Positions 44,509 through 53,190 of a stretch of 64,000 nucleotides of DNA are shown here, piece by piece (position 1 is the stretch's first letter; every line of letters begins with the position of its first letter). Source of the stretch: JANRLJ01 sp033762735 (GTDB taxonomy: Bacteria > Chloroflexota > Anaerolineae > Aggregatilineales > Phototrophicaceae); contig JANRLJ010000007.1 in the NCBI GenBank assembly GCA_033762735.1, forward strand, positions 1-64,000. Reading direction: 5' to 3'. The notes under the pieces are model-generated. The model searched no databases. It saw only the letters and a program-made list of their open reading frames with translations, and was not told the DNA's origin. The position numbers and the translations under genes are program-made.

Positions 44509-46209
44509 CTAAATCCGCTTTTTGCCGCTGCCGCCGAGCGATTTGCGGGCATCTTCCTTCGGCACATTGGGAACGGGCGTACCATTCATCACCGCCTTGT
44601 AGAAATCGTCGTCATAAGCACGGGTGCGGACGACCACAGGCATCGGTACGGCATGACCCATAATGATGGCCTGCTGTTTGGTGTCCAGACGGGCGAGGAC
44701 TTCGCGCAGACCGCCCGCGCCGCTGATCCCGGTCAGTACGGCCTGGATGTCGCGTTCGTTGTCCAGCAGCGCCGTGACGCGCGTCCCGATCTGGCTGATG
44801 ACTTCCTCGTCGATGCCGCTGGGACGCTGATCGACCACCAGCAGCGTCACCTTATACTTGCGCATTTCGCGTGCGATGATGCCGAAAATCGTCTGCCGGG
44901 CGATCTGCGGGTCGAGGAATTTATGCGCTTCCTCAATCGTGATGAGAAGCTGCGGCGGTTCCATCGACGAATCGCCCAGGGCTTTCTCGACCTTTTCCAC
45001 ATAACGTTCATGGATGCGGCGGGTGAGGTAATTTGCTACGAGGATGTAAGCTTCCAGCGAATTGCCGTAACGCCCAAACTCCAGCACCACGCTTTTCTGT
45101 TCTTCCACCAGCAGATGAATGATGCGCTCGACGCTTTCGCCCGTGCCTTTGGGAATCAGGAACTCCCAGCGCTGGAAGCGTTCGAGGCGGCGCTGCAACG
45201 CCGTGAGCGTCCCGCCGAGGATGGGTGTGTTTTCCGTCAGTTCATCAAAGTCATCCACGCTGCCCTTGAGCAGACGGCTGATCCATTCCTCGCCCCAGCG
45301 CTTGCGCAGCGCGAAGGCCGCGTCGATCATCGCATCTGACAGGCTCATGGTGGATTTGAGCATGGCGATGTCTTCGGGTTCGATCTCGTCATAGCCGAGC
45401 CGCACTTCACTGTCGTAGCGGGCGTTGCGCCGCCTTGAGGACTCCGCATCCAGCGTCAGAATCGTCACCTTGCCGGGGAACAACTGCGCCAGCCCTTTGG
45501 CCTTGGGGCCGCGTTCATCGGTCACTTCCCAGCCGTAATCGTTGTGCATGTCGAAGATCAGGCTGCACGCCATCCCGCGCGAGATCACGCCCGACAGCAG
45601 CACACGGGTGAGGAAACTTTTGCCCGTGCCGCTTTTGCCGAAAACCCCAATCGACCGCTCCACCAGCCGCTTCAGGTCAAGGTTGATCTGCGTGTGTTCC
45701 AGTTCCAGCGGTGCGCCGACGTTGAAGTGAGTAGCATCTTCCTGCCCGAACACATCGTTCACGTCCTGTTCGGTCGCGTTGTAGACGTGAGTGAAGTGTC
45801 CGGGGATGGTCTTCACAGGTTTGGGCTTATCGTCTTCCAGCGACAGCATCGGCGCGACGTGAATCGTGCCATAGGCCGCCGTCCCCGTAATCACATCGCG
45901 GATAAATGGGTCGCTGATATCGGGCGGGTCATTCTGGATGGAGGGATTGGTGTTGCTGAGTTCAATATCGGTCAGCATACAGAAGAAGCGCTTGCGTTCG
46001 CCATGCACCACCACGTAACGCCCGACGGCAAGGTCTTCCACCGTCTGCCCGCGTTCCAGCCGCACCACCAGCCCTTTGCTAAGCGACCCACCAACGACGA
46101 CACCGAGGCGGACACTGTGTTCATCAAGCAGGCTGACGGTCTTAGCCGTGCTGCCGTTGGTGCTGCGGGGGAACCATTCGTCGAGATTTTCGGCTTTAGG
46201 AAGGGTCAT
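44509..46209 (-). CDS. HerA/DUF87-type ATPase
   Basis: 566 residues. N-terminal HAS-barrel (about 22-120), then a RecA-like motor with Walker A GKSGTGKS (191-198), Walker B LLITIEEAH and a downstream arginine-rich region; VVDQRPSGIDEEVISQIG matches HerA/FtsK-like ATPases. HerA pumps DNA during end resection and in several defence systems, usually with a NurA or SIR2/DUF4297 nuclease; none is adjacent here. A small hypothetical gene follows. Start ATG 46209. Confidence 0.87.
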   Translation of the reverse strand: MTLPKAENLDEWFPRSTNGSTAKTVSLLDEHSVRLGVVVGGSLSKGLVVRLERGQTVEDLAVGRYVVVHGERKRFFCMLTDIELSNTNPSIQNDPPDISDPFIRDVITGTAAYGTIHVAPMLSLEDDKPKPVKTIPGHFTHVYNATEQDVNDVFGQEDATHFNVGAPLELEHTQINLDLKRLVERSIGVFGKSGTGKSFLTRVLLSGVISRGMACSLIFDMHNDYGWEVTDERGPKAKGLAQLFPGKVTILTLDAESSRRRNARYDSEVRLGYDEIEPEDIAMLKSTMSLSDAMIDAAFALRKRWGEEWISRLLKGSVDDFDELTENTPILGGTLTALQRRLERFQRWEFLIPKGTGESVERIIHLLVEEQKSVVLEFGRYGNSLEAYILVANYLTRRIHERYVEKVEKALGDSSMEPPQLLITIEEAHKFLDPQIARQTIFGIIAREMRKYKVTLLVVDQRPSGIDEEVISQIGTRVTALLDNERDIQAVLTGISGAGGLREVLARLDTKQQAIIMGHAVPMPVVVRTRAYDDDFYKAVMNGTPVPNVPKEDARKSLGGSGKKRI

Positions 46210-46313
46210 GCGCGTCGGTTACTCCCAATACACAAACACAGTATTTTATCTTTACAGAGCGATATTGATGGCTGATTCTAGAAATTGAACCAAAGTTCAC
46301 AGAAACCACAAGT

Positions 46314-46631
46314 TTATTTTGCATTTGTCTCTTGAATCAGCGCAACACGATAAGGAAACACCTCCGCGCGCATCACCCTCTGCATCACGGCGGGATCATT
46401 GGTTGCAATGGCCTGTGCATCATCATCGCTGGCATTGAAGATGACGATGCCGAAGGTGCTGTCATCGGTGTTCAGCGTGCGCCCGGCCAGGATGAGCGTC
46501 CCTTCCGCCATCAACTGCTGCAAATAGCGAAAGTGCTGCCCCACGATTTCCTGTTCGCGTAGTGTGGACTCGTGCAGCATTTCGAGCCGGGTAGGTTGGA
46601 TGCGATAGAGGTATTGAGGCATAGCGAACAT
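46314..46631 (-). CDS. YciI-like protein
   Basis: 105 residues, a ferredoxin-like fold (LYRIQPTRLEMLHESTLREQEIVGQHFRYLQQL) of the YciI/DGPF family, with GTLILAGRTL and an acidic mid-loop. Family members have catalytic His/Asp pairs or are regulators; here no exact role. ATG 46631 has GAGGAG close by; frame open to 46697. Confidence 0.75.
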   Translation of the reverse strand: MFAMPQYLYRIQPTRLEMLHESTLREQEIVGQHFRYLQQLMAEGTLILAGRTLNTDDSTFGIVIFNASDDDAQAIATNDPAVMQRVMRAEVFPYRVALIQETNAK

Positions 46632-46850
46632 TGCACTCCTCATCATCTTGCCTTTATTCACACAGGATATAACAAGTAAACAGAACAAACAATCCACTAT
46701 GGCAAATTTGATCTAATTTTCTTTCACCTGGGATTGCGCTTCATGATGATACAGTTTTGAAACACCTCAAAAATGAGCACATCTTAAGGTTTCATTCACG
46801 TTTAGTTCTGATATACTTTTAGTACTTTTGTCATGTAAGGCAGGTGTCAG

Positions 46851-47432
46851 ATGACATCATTTACCATCGAAAACCTCAGATATAAAGCCAGCGCCAACCA
46901 GCAGGTTGAAGACGCAATCTCCTATTATCAGTCGCCGGAAAAACGCCGCATCGCCCTGCGCAAGGCGCTCGCTGCTTCGCCCGATGATGCGCGGCTTCAT
47001 CAGTACAGGCTGCGGCTGACCAGCCCCAAGCTGGTGGCTCAGGCAATGGCTTCGGGAGTGTTCCTCAGCTACAGCCGCGCGGATGAGCTGTTCGTGATCG
47101 AACTGGCCGATCATCTGCGGGAGGTCGGCGTGCAGGTGTGGCTGGATATGATGGACATTGAAACCGACTTCGACTGGAACTTCGCCGTTCAATCCGCGCT
47201 GACCAACTGTGGGCTGATGATCGCGGTGCTTTCCCCTGCCGCTTTGAAGGACGAAGCCGCCCGCAGTGAGCGCAGGACGTTTTTCGAGGCCGGGAAGCTG
47301 GTACAACCGGTCGTGGCGCGGCGCTGTGATCTCAAGGACGTGGATTTCTGGCTGTCGCCTATCGACTTCAGCAGAGATTACACCGTCGGTCTGCACTCGC
47401 TGCTGCGGGCGCTGTCGATTGAGGTCTTCTAA
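46851..47432 (+). CDS. Standalone TIR domain protein
   Basis: 193 residues. An N-terminal helical region (1-65: SYYQSPEKRRIALRKALAAS) is followed by a TIR domain: GVFLSYSRADELFVIELADHLREV (69-92), VWLDMMDIETDFDW, LMIAVLSPAALKDEAARSER with Glu140 in the place of the catalytic NADase Glu, then RRTFFEAGKLVQPV and a last beta strand. It could cleave NAD when activated or act as an adaptor. No known defence partner beside it. Start ATG 46851. Confidence 0.82.
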   Translation: MTSFTIENLRYKASANQQVEDAISYYQSPEKRRIALRKALAASPDDARLHQYRLRLTSPKLVAQAMASGVFLSYSRADELFVIELADHLREVGVQVWLDMMDIETDFDWNFAVQSALTNCGLMIAVLSPAALKDEAARSERRTFFEAGKLVQPVVARRCDLKDVDFWLSPIDFSRDYTVGLHSLLRALSIEVF

Positions 47433-47458
47433 AGCCCGATACCATGTCTATCGGGCTT
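47432..47458. terminator. Stem-loop between convergent genes
   Basis: AAGCCCGATA and TATCGGGCTT pair around a 7-base loop just after the TIR stop. The stem is perfect (10 bp) but has no U-tract on the plus strand. Confidence 0.45.
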
Positions 47459-47472
47459 CCCGACGATCAACG

Positions 47473-48447
47473 TTAGCTCTGTGGAATAAGCAGCAGCTTG
47501 CCTTTGGACTGGCGGCCTTCCAGATGTTGATGCGCCGCCGCTGCTTCGGAAAGCGGCCAGGTCTGGTCGATTTGCACGCGCAGTTCACCAGATGCCGCCA
47601 GCGACAGCACCTCGTTTGCCCGCCACTCTAATTCATCCCGTGTCGCGATGTAATTCCCCAGTGTGGGCCGCGTCAGAAACAGCGACCCCCGCGCATTCAG
47701 TACCTGTGGATCAAGGGGCGGCACTGGCCCGCTCGATTGCCCGAACAGTACCAGATAGCCGCGTGGCCGGAGGGAGTTCAGGCTCTTATCAAACGTTGTC
47801 TTGCCGACCGACTCATACACCACGTCCACGCCCCTGCCGTCGGTCAGAGTCTTGACCTCTGCCTCGAAGTCCTGCGTCGTGTAATTGATGACATGATCTG
47901 CCCCAGCCTGCATCGCCAGTTGGAGCTTTTCATCGCTGCTGGCTGTGCCGATGACTCTTGCACCCGTCCTCTTGGCAAGCTGGACGAGAATCTGTCCGGT
48001 GCCGCCGCCCGCTGCATGGATGAGCGCGGTGTGTTCGGCCTTGAGCGGGAAGGTGCTGTTGACCAGATAATGCGCCGTCAGCCCTTGCAGGATGACCGCC
48101 GCCGCCTGCTGGAAATCCAGTTTAGCGGGCAGATGCAGCAGCCGCGCCGCCGGGACAAGCGTGTACTGGGCATAGGCGTAGGGCACGGAGGTGTAGACGA
48201 CCGGGTCGCCTGCCTTGAAATCGGTCACGCCCGCGCCGACTGCATCCACCACGCCCGCGCCTTCCTGCCCCAGAATAAACGGCAGCGCGACCTTATACAG
48301 CCCTGCCCGCTGGTAGGTGTCGATAAAATTGATGCCGACAGCCGCCAGCTTGACGCGCACTTCACCCGCACCTGGTTCTGGTGTGGGGACTTCCTCATAG
48401 CGCATGACATCGACTGAACCGTGTTCATGAATCCGCACCGCGTACAT
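47473..48447 (-). CDS. NADPH:quinone oxidoreductase (zinc-independent alcohol dehydrogenase type)
   Basis: 324 residues. GroES-like start (YAVRIHEHGSVDVMRYEEV), then ILGQEGAGVVDAVG and the NADPH-binding VLIHAAGGGTGQILVQLAKR-type loop (here LIHAAGGGTGQILVQL), all typical of quinone oxidoreductase-like proteins. It reduces quinones or other enones with NADPH. ATG 48447 has GGAGG upstream. Confidence 0.93.
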   Translation of the reverse strand: MYAVRIHEHGSVDVMRYEEVPTPEPGAGEVRVKLAAVGINFIDTYQRAGLYKVALPFILGQEGAGVVDAVGAGVTDFKAGDPVVYTSVPYAYAQYTLVPAARLLHLPAKLDFQQAAAVILQGLTAHYLVNSTFPLKAEHTALIHAAGGGTGQILVQLAKRTGARVIGTASSDEKLQLAMQAGADHVINYTTQDFEAEVKTLTDGRGVDVVYESVGKTTFDKSLNSLRPRGYLVLFGQSSGPVPPLDPQVLNARGSLFLTRPTLGNYIATRDELEWRANEVLSLAASGELRVQIDQTWPLSEAAAAHQHLEGRQSKGKLLLIPQS

Positions 48448-48511
48448 GGATGAACATCCTCCATTTAACACTTCCTTTGCGAGGGCGGAGATTTTAGCAC
48501 GAGGTTACTCG

Positions 48512-49777
48512 CTAAGCAGTCACACGCTGCTGATAGCTCTCCACAAAGGCCACCGCCTGCCCGATGCCGTCCTCGTCGCGGATGCGCTGACCGAGAGCAC
48601 TCGCCTGCTGCCGCATCGTGGCGTCGCTCACGGCTTCGCGAATGGCTTCCGCCAGCTTTTGCGCGGTGAGCTTTTTGCGCGGGATGGGCGACGGCCCCAC
48701 ACCCAGGTTCATCACCCGCTGTCCCCAGAAGGGCTGATCGGCCATAAAGGGGATGATGATCGATGGCACCCCTGCCCGTAACCCGGCAGCGGTTGTTCCC
48801 GCGCCGCCGTGATGCACGACCGCCGCCATGCGTGGGAACAGCCAGCTATGTGGGATAGACGAGATTACATGGACAGTATCCGGCAGATCAGCCGTTTTTA
48901 ACCCACCCCAGCCCGAAGCCAGCACCCCACGCTGACCCGAAAGTGCCAGCGCTTCCAGCGCGATTCGCCCCGCTTCTTCGGGATTGCGGCTGCCCATGCT
49001 GCCAAAGCCGATGTACACGGGTGGTGTACCCGCGTTCAGGAAATCGACCAGGTCTGCCGGGGGAGTCCAGCCGTCGGGTTCATCAAGAAACCAGTAACCC
49101 GTGACGATGTGGTTTTCCGGCCAGTCCGAAGGGCGCGGCAGGACGTGGCGGCTGTAGCCGTACATGGCGGGCACACTATCGCGCTCCAATGAAGGAAACG
49201 GTCCCCAGAACGGGGCCTTTCCCAGACCCAGAACCCGGCGGTTGCTCACGTCAACCTGTTTGGAGCTTTGCCAGAACATCTGCCGTGTGATGTTAAAGGA
49301 CAGGGCATTCAACGCCCCACCAATAGGAAGACCTGGCACCAGCGGACTCGCGAATTCGCGAGTGGGCGTGAACGGGAAGACATACGCCTGAATCATCGGA
49401 ATGTTCATCATCGTGGCGATGGTATGAACGCTCATGATGCCCGTTCCGGTAATGATGAGGTCGGTGCCTTCAAGCTGCGCTGGCAGTTTCCCGGCGATAC
49501 TGTCCGCATGATTCTTCATCTCGCTCTGCATCTTCGCAAGCACTTTGAGGAAGTTGCCGCTTTCCGTCACCTTGCGCCATTCATCATTCTGGATGATGTC
49601 CTCGATATTCTCCCCGGTCGAGCGGAATTCCAGACCCGCTTCCGTGATCAGCGTTTCAAAGTTTTCGCTTGCCAGCACACGCACGTTGTACCCGACGTCC
49701 TTTAGCCCTTTGCCCAAACCAATGTAAGGCTGTACGTCGCCTCGTGTTCCAGAGGCAACAATGGAAATGTTCTTCAT
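48512..49777 (-). CDS. UGT-type glycosyltransferase
   Basis: 421 residues, GT1/GT28-like. N-terminal SIVASGTRGDVQPYIGLGKG is the pattern of antibiotic- or sterol-type glycosyltransferases; the C-terminal HHGGAGTTAAGLRAGVPSI is the donor-binding motif, with PPVYIGFGSM before it. Acts on small molecules such as lipids, glycosyl macrolides or carotenoids. ATG 49777 chosen. The broken TetR gene lies upstream in the same direction and may once have controlled it. Confidence 0.9.
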   Translation of the reverse strand: MKNISIVASGTRGDVQPYIGLGKGLKDVGYNVRVLASENFETLITEAGLEFRSTGENIEDIIQNDEWRKVTESGNFLKVLAKMQSEMKNHADSIAGKLPAQLEGTDLIITGTGIMSVHTIATMMNIPMIQAYVFPFTPTREFASPLVPGLPIGGALNALSFNITRQMFWQSSKQVDVSNRRVLGLGKAPFWGPFPSLERDSVPAMYGYSRHVLPRPSDWPENHIVTGYWFLDEPDGWTPPADLVDFLNAGTPPVYIGFGSMGSRNPEEAGRIALEALALSGQRGVLASGWGGLKTADLPDTVHVISSIPHSWLFPRMAAVVHHGGAGTTAAGLRAGVPSIIIPFMADQPFWGQRVMNLGVGPSPIPRKKLTAQKLAEAIREAVSDATMRQQASALGQRIRDEDGIGQAVAFVESYQQRVTA

Positions 49778-49814
49778 GATGGGTGAACTCCAATGGTTAA
49801 ATACGAACGATTTT

Positions 49815-49854
49815 GCCCTCACCCCAAACCCCTCTCCCTCATGGAGAGGAGCTT
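49815..49854. repeat. CCCTCTCCCT repeat, copy 3
   Basis: GCCCTCACCCCAAACCCCTC followed by TCCCTCATGGAGAGGAGCTT, the family seen at the window start. Located between the glycosyltransferase start and the TetR gene. Confidence 0.6.
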
Positions 49855-49917
49855 CAATCCCAGCCCTTCACTTAAAGAGTTGCAGCGTTAAGGGTGGGGG
49901 CTTCAAACAGAGTTGCG

Positions 49918-50528
49918 TCACGGTTTGTCGTGCAGGCCGTTCAGCAGCAGATTGGTGAGAACATCGGGTACGGCCTCCCAGTGATCGATCAGGGTTGAAT
50001 CTCCCATGATGTGCTCCAGCATCAGCCCCATCATCATGCTGGAAATGGCACGGACGGTCAGCCTGGCTTCAATCTCGCCCATGCCCAGTTTGGCAGCCTG
50101 TTCCTGAAAAAACGCCTCCGCCATCATCAGAGTCGGCTCCAGAACCTGCTGATAGTAGAGGTTGCGCAGTTCTTCGTTGACCATCATCTCCGACACAATG
50201 ATGCGAAACAGACCGAAGTTATCCTGCTTGAGCACCATTAGCGGTTGACTCAGAAACAGCCGGATAAAGGTTGGGAAGTCGAGTTCATCAGGGATGGGCA
50301 CCGGGTTTGCGCCATGATGGAGTCGCGCATCCGCTCGAAGATTCCTAACAGCAGCGCGGGTTTGCTGTCGAAATAGTTGTAGATGGTGCCATCCGCAATT
50401 CCTGCCTGCTTCGCCACATCGCGAATGGTGGTCGGGTGAAAACCTTTTTCCGCGAAGACGACTGCCGCCGCATCCAGAATCTGATTTCTGCGCGCTGCAA
50501 TAAGCTGCTGTTGTATAGCGTCTGACAT
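49918..50528 (-). pseudogene. TetR family regulator broken by a frameshift
   Basis: Frame 1 (ATG 50528, with GGGGA upstream) has the TetR DNA-binding domain: ILDAAAVVFAEKGFHPTTIRDVAKQAG, then IADGTIYNYFDSKPALLLG. It leaves the family pattern after about MRDSIMAQTR and stops at 50250. Frame 2 (open from 50301 to 49918) carries the ligand-binding C-terminal helices (LDFPTFIRLFLSQPL ... MMMGLMLEHIMG). The two join with a single base shift near 50302-50306 in an ACCCGG tract; the reading across would be about 200 residues, normal TetR length. Could be a true mutation or a sequencing error. A palindrome at 50570 may be its operator. Confidence 0.8.
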
Positions 50529-50569
50529 GGTATTCCCCAAATATCCTGAATTTTTGAACAGGTATTCAT

Positions 50570-50589
50570 TTGAATGAGTATTCATTCAA
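50570..50589. promoter_or_regulatory. Candidate TetR-type operator palindrome
   Basis: TTGAATGAGTATTCATTCAA, a perfect inverted repeat (TTGAATGA and TCATTCAA with GTAT between), 42 bp before the TetR start. TetR regulators often bind such sites over their own promoter. Confidence 0.55.
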
Positions 50590-50675
50590 TATCGAAAAGT
50601 GTATGGTAAAACAGTCATGATGTCAAGCACGTCATAATTAATTTTCACAAAAGCATAGAAGCCTAATGCGGGACT

Positions 50676-51431
50676 TCAGCAGATGGGTGTGCTCACTCCA
50701 TGCAGCGCTCGCCAGCGCTTCAGCGTGGATTGCCAGTCCGGGGCCAGCTCAGGGGGCAGTAAAGCGGCGATTGCCAGCCCAAGCTGCATATCACGCAGTT
50801 CGGTGCGCGTTGCCCATTCAATTGCTGCACCAAAGCGCACCTGCCAGCCGCCGTCTCGCTGCCACCACACGGCAACGGGAATGGTCGGCATCTCAAGGCG
50901 GCTAAGCCACTCGCCCGCGCCGGGGCGAATCTGCCGGAAGGGGATGCTGGCGCGGCCTTCGGGGAAGACGAACATTGCCTGCTGGCGTTTGCGCCACTCG
51001 CGCAATCCGACCAAGGATGGTTCAGCACCACCAAAGGGGATGCGCAGCGCATTGTGAGTCCAGCGCTGGTAAATCCAGTTCAGGAAGCGACGGACGGGGG
51101 TATCAGGCGGAGGGCTGGTGCTTCGGGTGCGCTGGCCGATGATGAACAGGGTATGCGATAGGGCGTCAGGACGGGCTTGCCCCACTGCCTGCATCACCGC
51201 TGCACCTGCGTCCAGCGCCGCCCTGCCGCTGAAATGGTTGACAGCCAGCACGAAATAACCGGTCGTAGGCAGGTGTTCCAGGCCAGCGACCAAAAGAGGT
51301 TCTTTGAGGCGGTGGCGTATCAGTGGCGCGAGTCGTCGCTGATGAGTCGTCTCCCATGCAAAACGCAGCCAGAAACCAAGAGGCAGGCGCGGGCGGCGCT
51401 GTCTGTAACGGGCAAAAGGCGACGGTTCCAT
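50676..51431 (-). CDS. PlsC-like acyltransferase
   Basis: 251 residues. YFVLAVNHFSGRAALDAGA and FVFPEGRASIPF correspond to lysophospholipid acyltransferase motifs I (NHxxxxD) and III (FPEGTR), but the spacing after His differs: NHFSGRAALD has seven residues between His and Asp, not four. So it may act on a different alcohol or be altered in activity. ATG 51431 overlaps the stop of the Ser/Asp-rich gene (TAATG). Confidence 0.7.
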   Translation of the reverse strand: MEPSPFARYRQRRPRLPLGFWLRFAWETTHQRRLAPLIRHRLKEPLLVAGLEHLPTTGYFVLAVNHFSGRAALDAGAAVMQAVGQARPDALSHTLFIIGQRTRSTSPPPDTPVRRFLNWIYQRWTHNALRIPFGGAEPSLVGLREWRKRQQAMFVFPEGRASIPFRQIRPGAGEWLSRLEMPTIPVAVWWQRDGGWQVRFGAAIEWATRTELRDMQLGLAIAALLPPELAPDWQSTLKRWRALHGVSTPIC

Positions 51432-51850
51432 TACTTGCGCAGCGGTAAATTTTCCAAATCCTCGTCGGTCAAATCTTCTGGTTTCACAGGTCGGCGTTTG
51501 CGTTTTGAACCTGGTGAGTCATTTGCAGACCAGGGGGATGATGTGGCGGATGCCCCTTCAGTCGCGCCTTCACTGGAAGACTCGCTCGAAAAGGCCACAT
51601 CACTGGAGGAACTGCTTACGTCCACTTCATCGCGTTCACTGCTGATTCCACTGTTGCCCGACCCGCTGCCGCTGCTTTCGTTGGAGCCGCTGTCGCCGGA
51701 GTTACTGCTCCCGCTGCCGTCTGATCCACTACTGTCGCCGGAGTCACTGCTCCCACCGCTGTCCGAGTCGCTCCCACCCGAATCGGACTCCGCACCCAGC
51801 AGATAGACCAGGCTGATCCCCAACAGCCAGCGTTGAATGCGTCGTTTCAT
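51431..51850 (-). CDS. Low-complexity Ser/Asp/Gly-rich protein
   Basis: 139 residues. A short N-terminal hydrophobic segment (WLLGISLVYLLGA) is followed by 70 residues of Ser, Asp, Gly and Asn repeats, then a basic end KRKRRPVKPEDLTDEDLENL. Looks exported or membrane-held, resembling a spacer. It shares TAATG with the acyltransferase start, so both are translated together. Repeat nature makes family identification impossible. Confidence 0.6.
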   Translation of the reverse strand: MKRRIQRWLLGISLVYLLGAESDSGGSDSDSGGSSDSGDSSGSDGSGSSNSGDSGSNESSGSGSGNSGISSERDEVDVSSSSSDVAFSSESSSEGATEGASATSSPWSANDSPGSKRKRRPVKPEDLTDEDLENLPLRK

Positions 51851-51933
51851 CGTTTCCCCCCGCTGTGATGGATGCCGACCTTTGCTCTATTGTACAGGGA
51901 GTGGCCGAGCTGTAATCGTTCGGAAGTCCGAAT

Positions 51934-52878
51934 TTATTGCTGCTGCTGCATCTGTTCCTGTTCGATATTGGCTGGCGACGGTTCGACCAGTTCTTCGGGC
52001 ATTGGCCCTTCATAGGTGGGCAGGCGGTCGGTCGGGTAGACCTGTACTGATACCTTGAGCGTGGTATCCGCCGAGCCTTTAAAGACACCTTTGGTCGGTG
52101 GCACATCGGCGTAATCGCGCCCAACCGCTACCCGGATATGGCGTTCGCCGGCGAGGACATTGTTGGTCGGGTCGAATCCCACCCAGCCTAAATCCGGCAG
52201 CAGCGCTTCCACCCAGGCATGAGAAGCGTCGTCAGCAGTGCGGGCGGTGTCCTCATCGCGGTGGAACAGATAGCCGCTCACGTAGCGACATGGGATGCCG
52301 ACTTCCCGCGCCAGGGCGATCATGATATGGGCGTAATCCTGGCACACCCCTGCCCGGTTGGAGAGCGCATCATCAATCGGTGAATCGACACTGGTGCTGT
52401 TGGGTTTATAGGTGAAGCTGAGCCACATTCCCGTATTGATCTGATGCAGCAGCGTGAGCGGATCGTCGCGGCGCACAGCGTTCAGTTCTTCTGCCAGTTG
52501 ATACAGCAGCGGCGTTGGCTGTGCGAAGTGACTCGGTGTGAGCGACTCCCAGGCTTCGGCGGAGTCGATTAAATCGGGGTACGCATCCCAGCCAGAAGCG
52601 GGGAGTGCTGCGGGCAGCGGCTGTGCAGGCGAGGTTTCCACCAGTGACTCGGCCACCAGCAGCAGGCGGCGGTGGCTTTGCTGGATGTCGAAGTGATGGA
52701 CGAGGTTGCCGAGCGCGTCACGGAAGGTGCTGACGAGCGTGCGCGGGGTTACGTCCAGTTGAAAGGACAGGCAGCGCTGACGCGGCTCGGTGCGCGGCTG
52801 CATCCGCACTTCCATCATACTTTCGGTGATGGGCACGCTGTAAAGAAATTCAGTGGTATGTCGGATCGAGTAATACAT
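51934..52878 (-). CDS. Transglutaminase-like protein
   Basis: 314 residues. Transglutaminase-like core: NRAGVCQDYAHIMIALAREVGIPCRYVSGY with Cys179, ASHAWVEALL with His220, and GWVGFDPTNN with Asp236. N-terminal beta domain (MYYSIRHTTEFLYSVPITES). In many bacteria this protein is encoded with an alpha-E protein and a circularly permuted ATP-grasp, both present in this window at 54215 and 59461. Start ATG 52878; frame open to 52986. Confidence 0.9.
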   Translation of the reverse strand: MYYSIRHTTEFLYSVPITESMMEVRMQPRTEPRQRCLSFQLDVTPRTLVSTFRDALGNLVHHFDIQQSHRRLLLVAESLVETSPAQPLPAALPASGWDAYPDLIDSAEAWESLTPSHFAQPTPLLYQLAEELNAVRRDDPLTLLHQINTGMWLSFTYKPNSTSVDSPIDDALSNRAGVCQDYAHIMIALAREVGIPCRYVSGYLFHRDEDTARTADDASHAWVEALLPDLGWVGFDPTNNVLAGERHIRVAVGRDYADVPPTKGVFKGSADTTLKVSVQVYPTDRLPTYEGPMPEELVEPSPANIEQEQMQQQQ

Positions 52879-53096
52879 AAGGGCGAGTCTTTGCGCGGGA
52901 GGATAAGGTTGACACGCTGGCATTCTGGATAAGACAGCCATTTGTACCGCTTTGCCTGCCGCTCTTGCAACAACAAAACCGAACAAACCGCCAGGACGCG
53001 AAGAACGCCAGGACTTTGAAGCCGTCTAAATCTGGCATTTCCTTGATGGGATTACATATATAATGGAAAAACCGGCATAAGCACGAATGACTCGGT

Positions 53097-53124
53097 GTAC
53101 GGGCGAGGCATGCCTCGCCCCTAC
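53097..53124. repeat. Palindromic repeat with GAGGCATGCCTC core
   Basis: GTACGGGCGAGGCATGCCTC then GCCCCTAC, a family member with CATG in the middle. It lies 67 bp before the esterase end. Confidence 0.65.
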
Positions 53125-53190
53125 GGGAACCCTGATGAATAACGAGCGATGAGCAGCTTACCTCTTTGCCCATCACTCATTTCATCGCTT

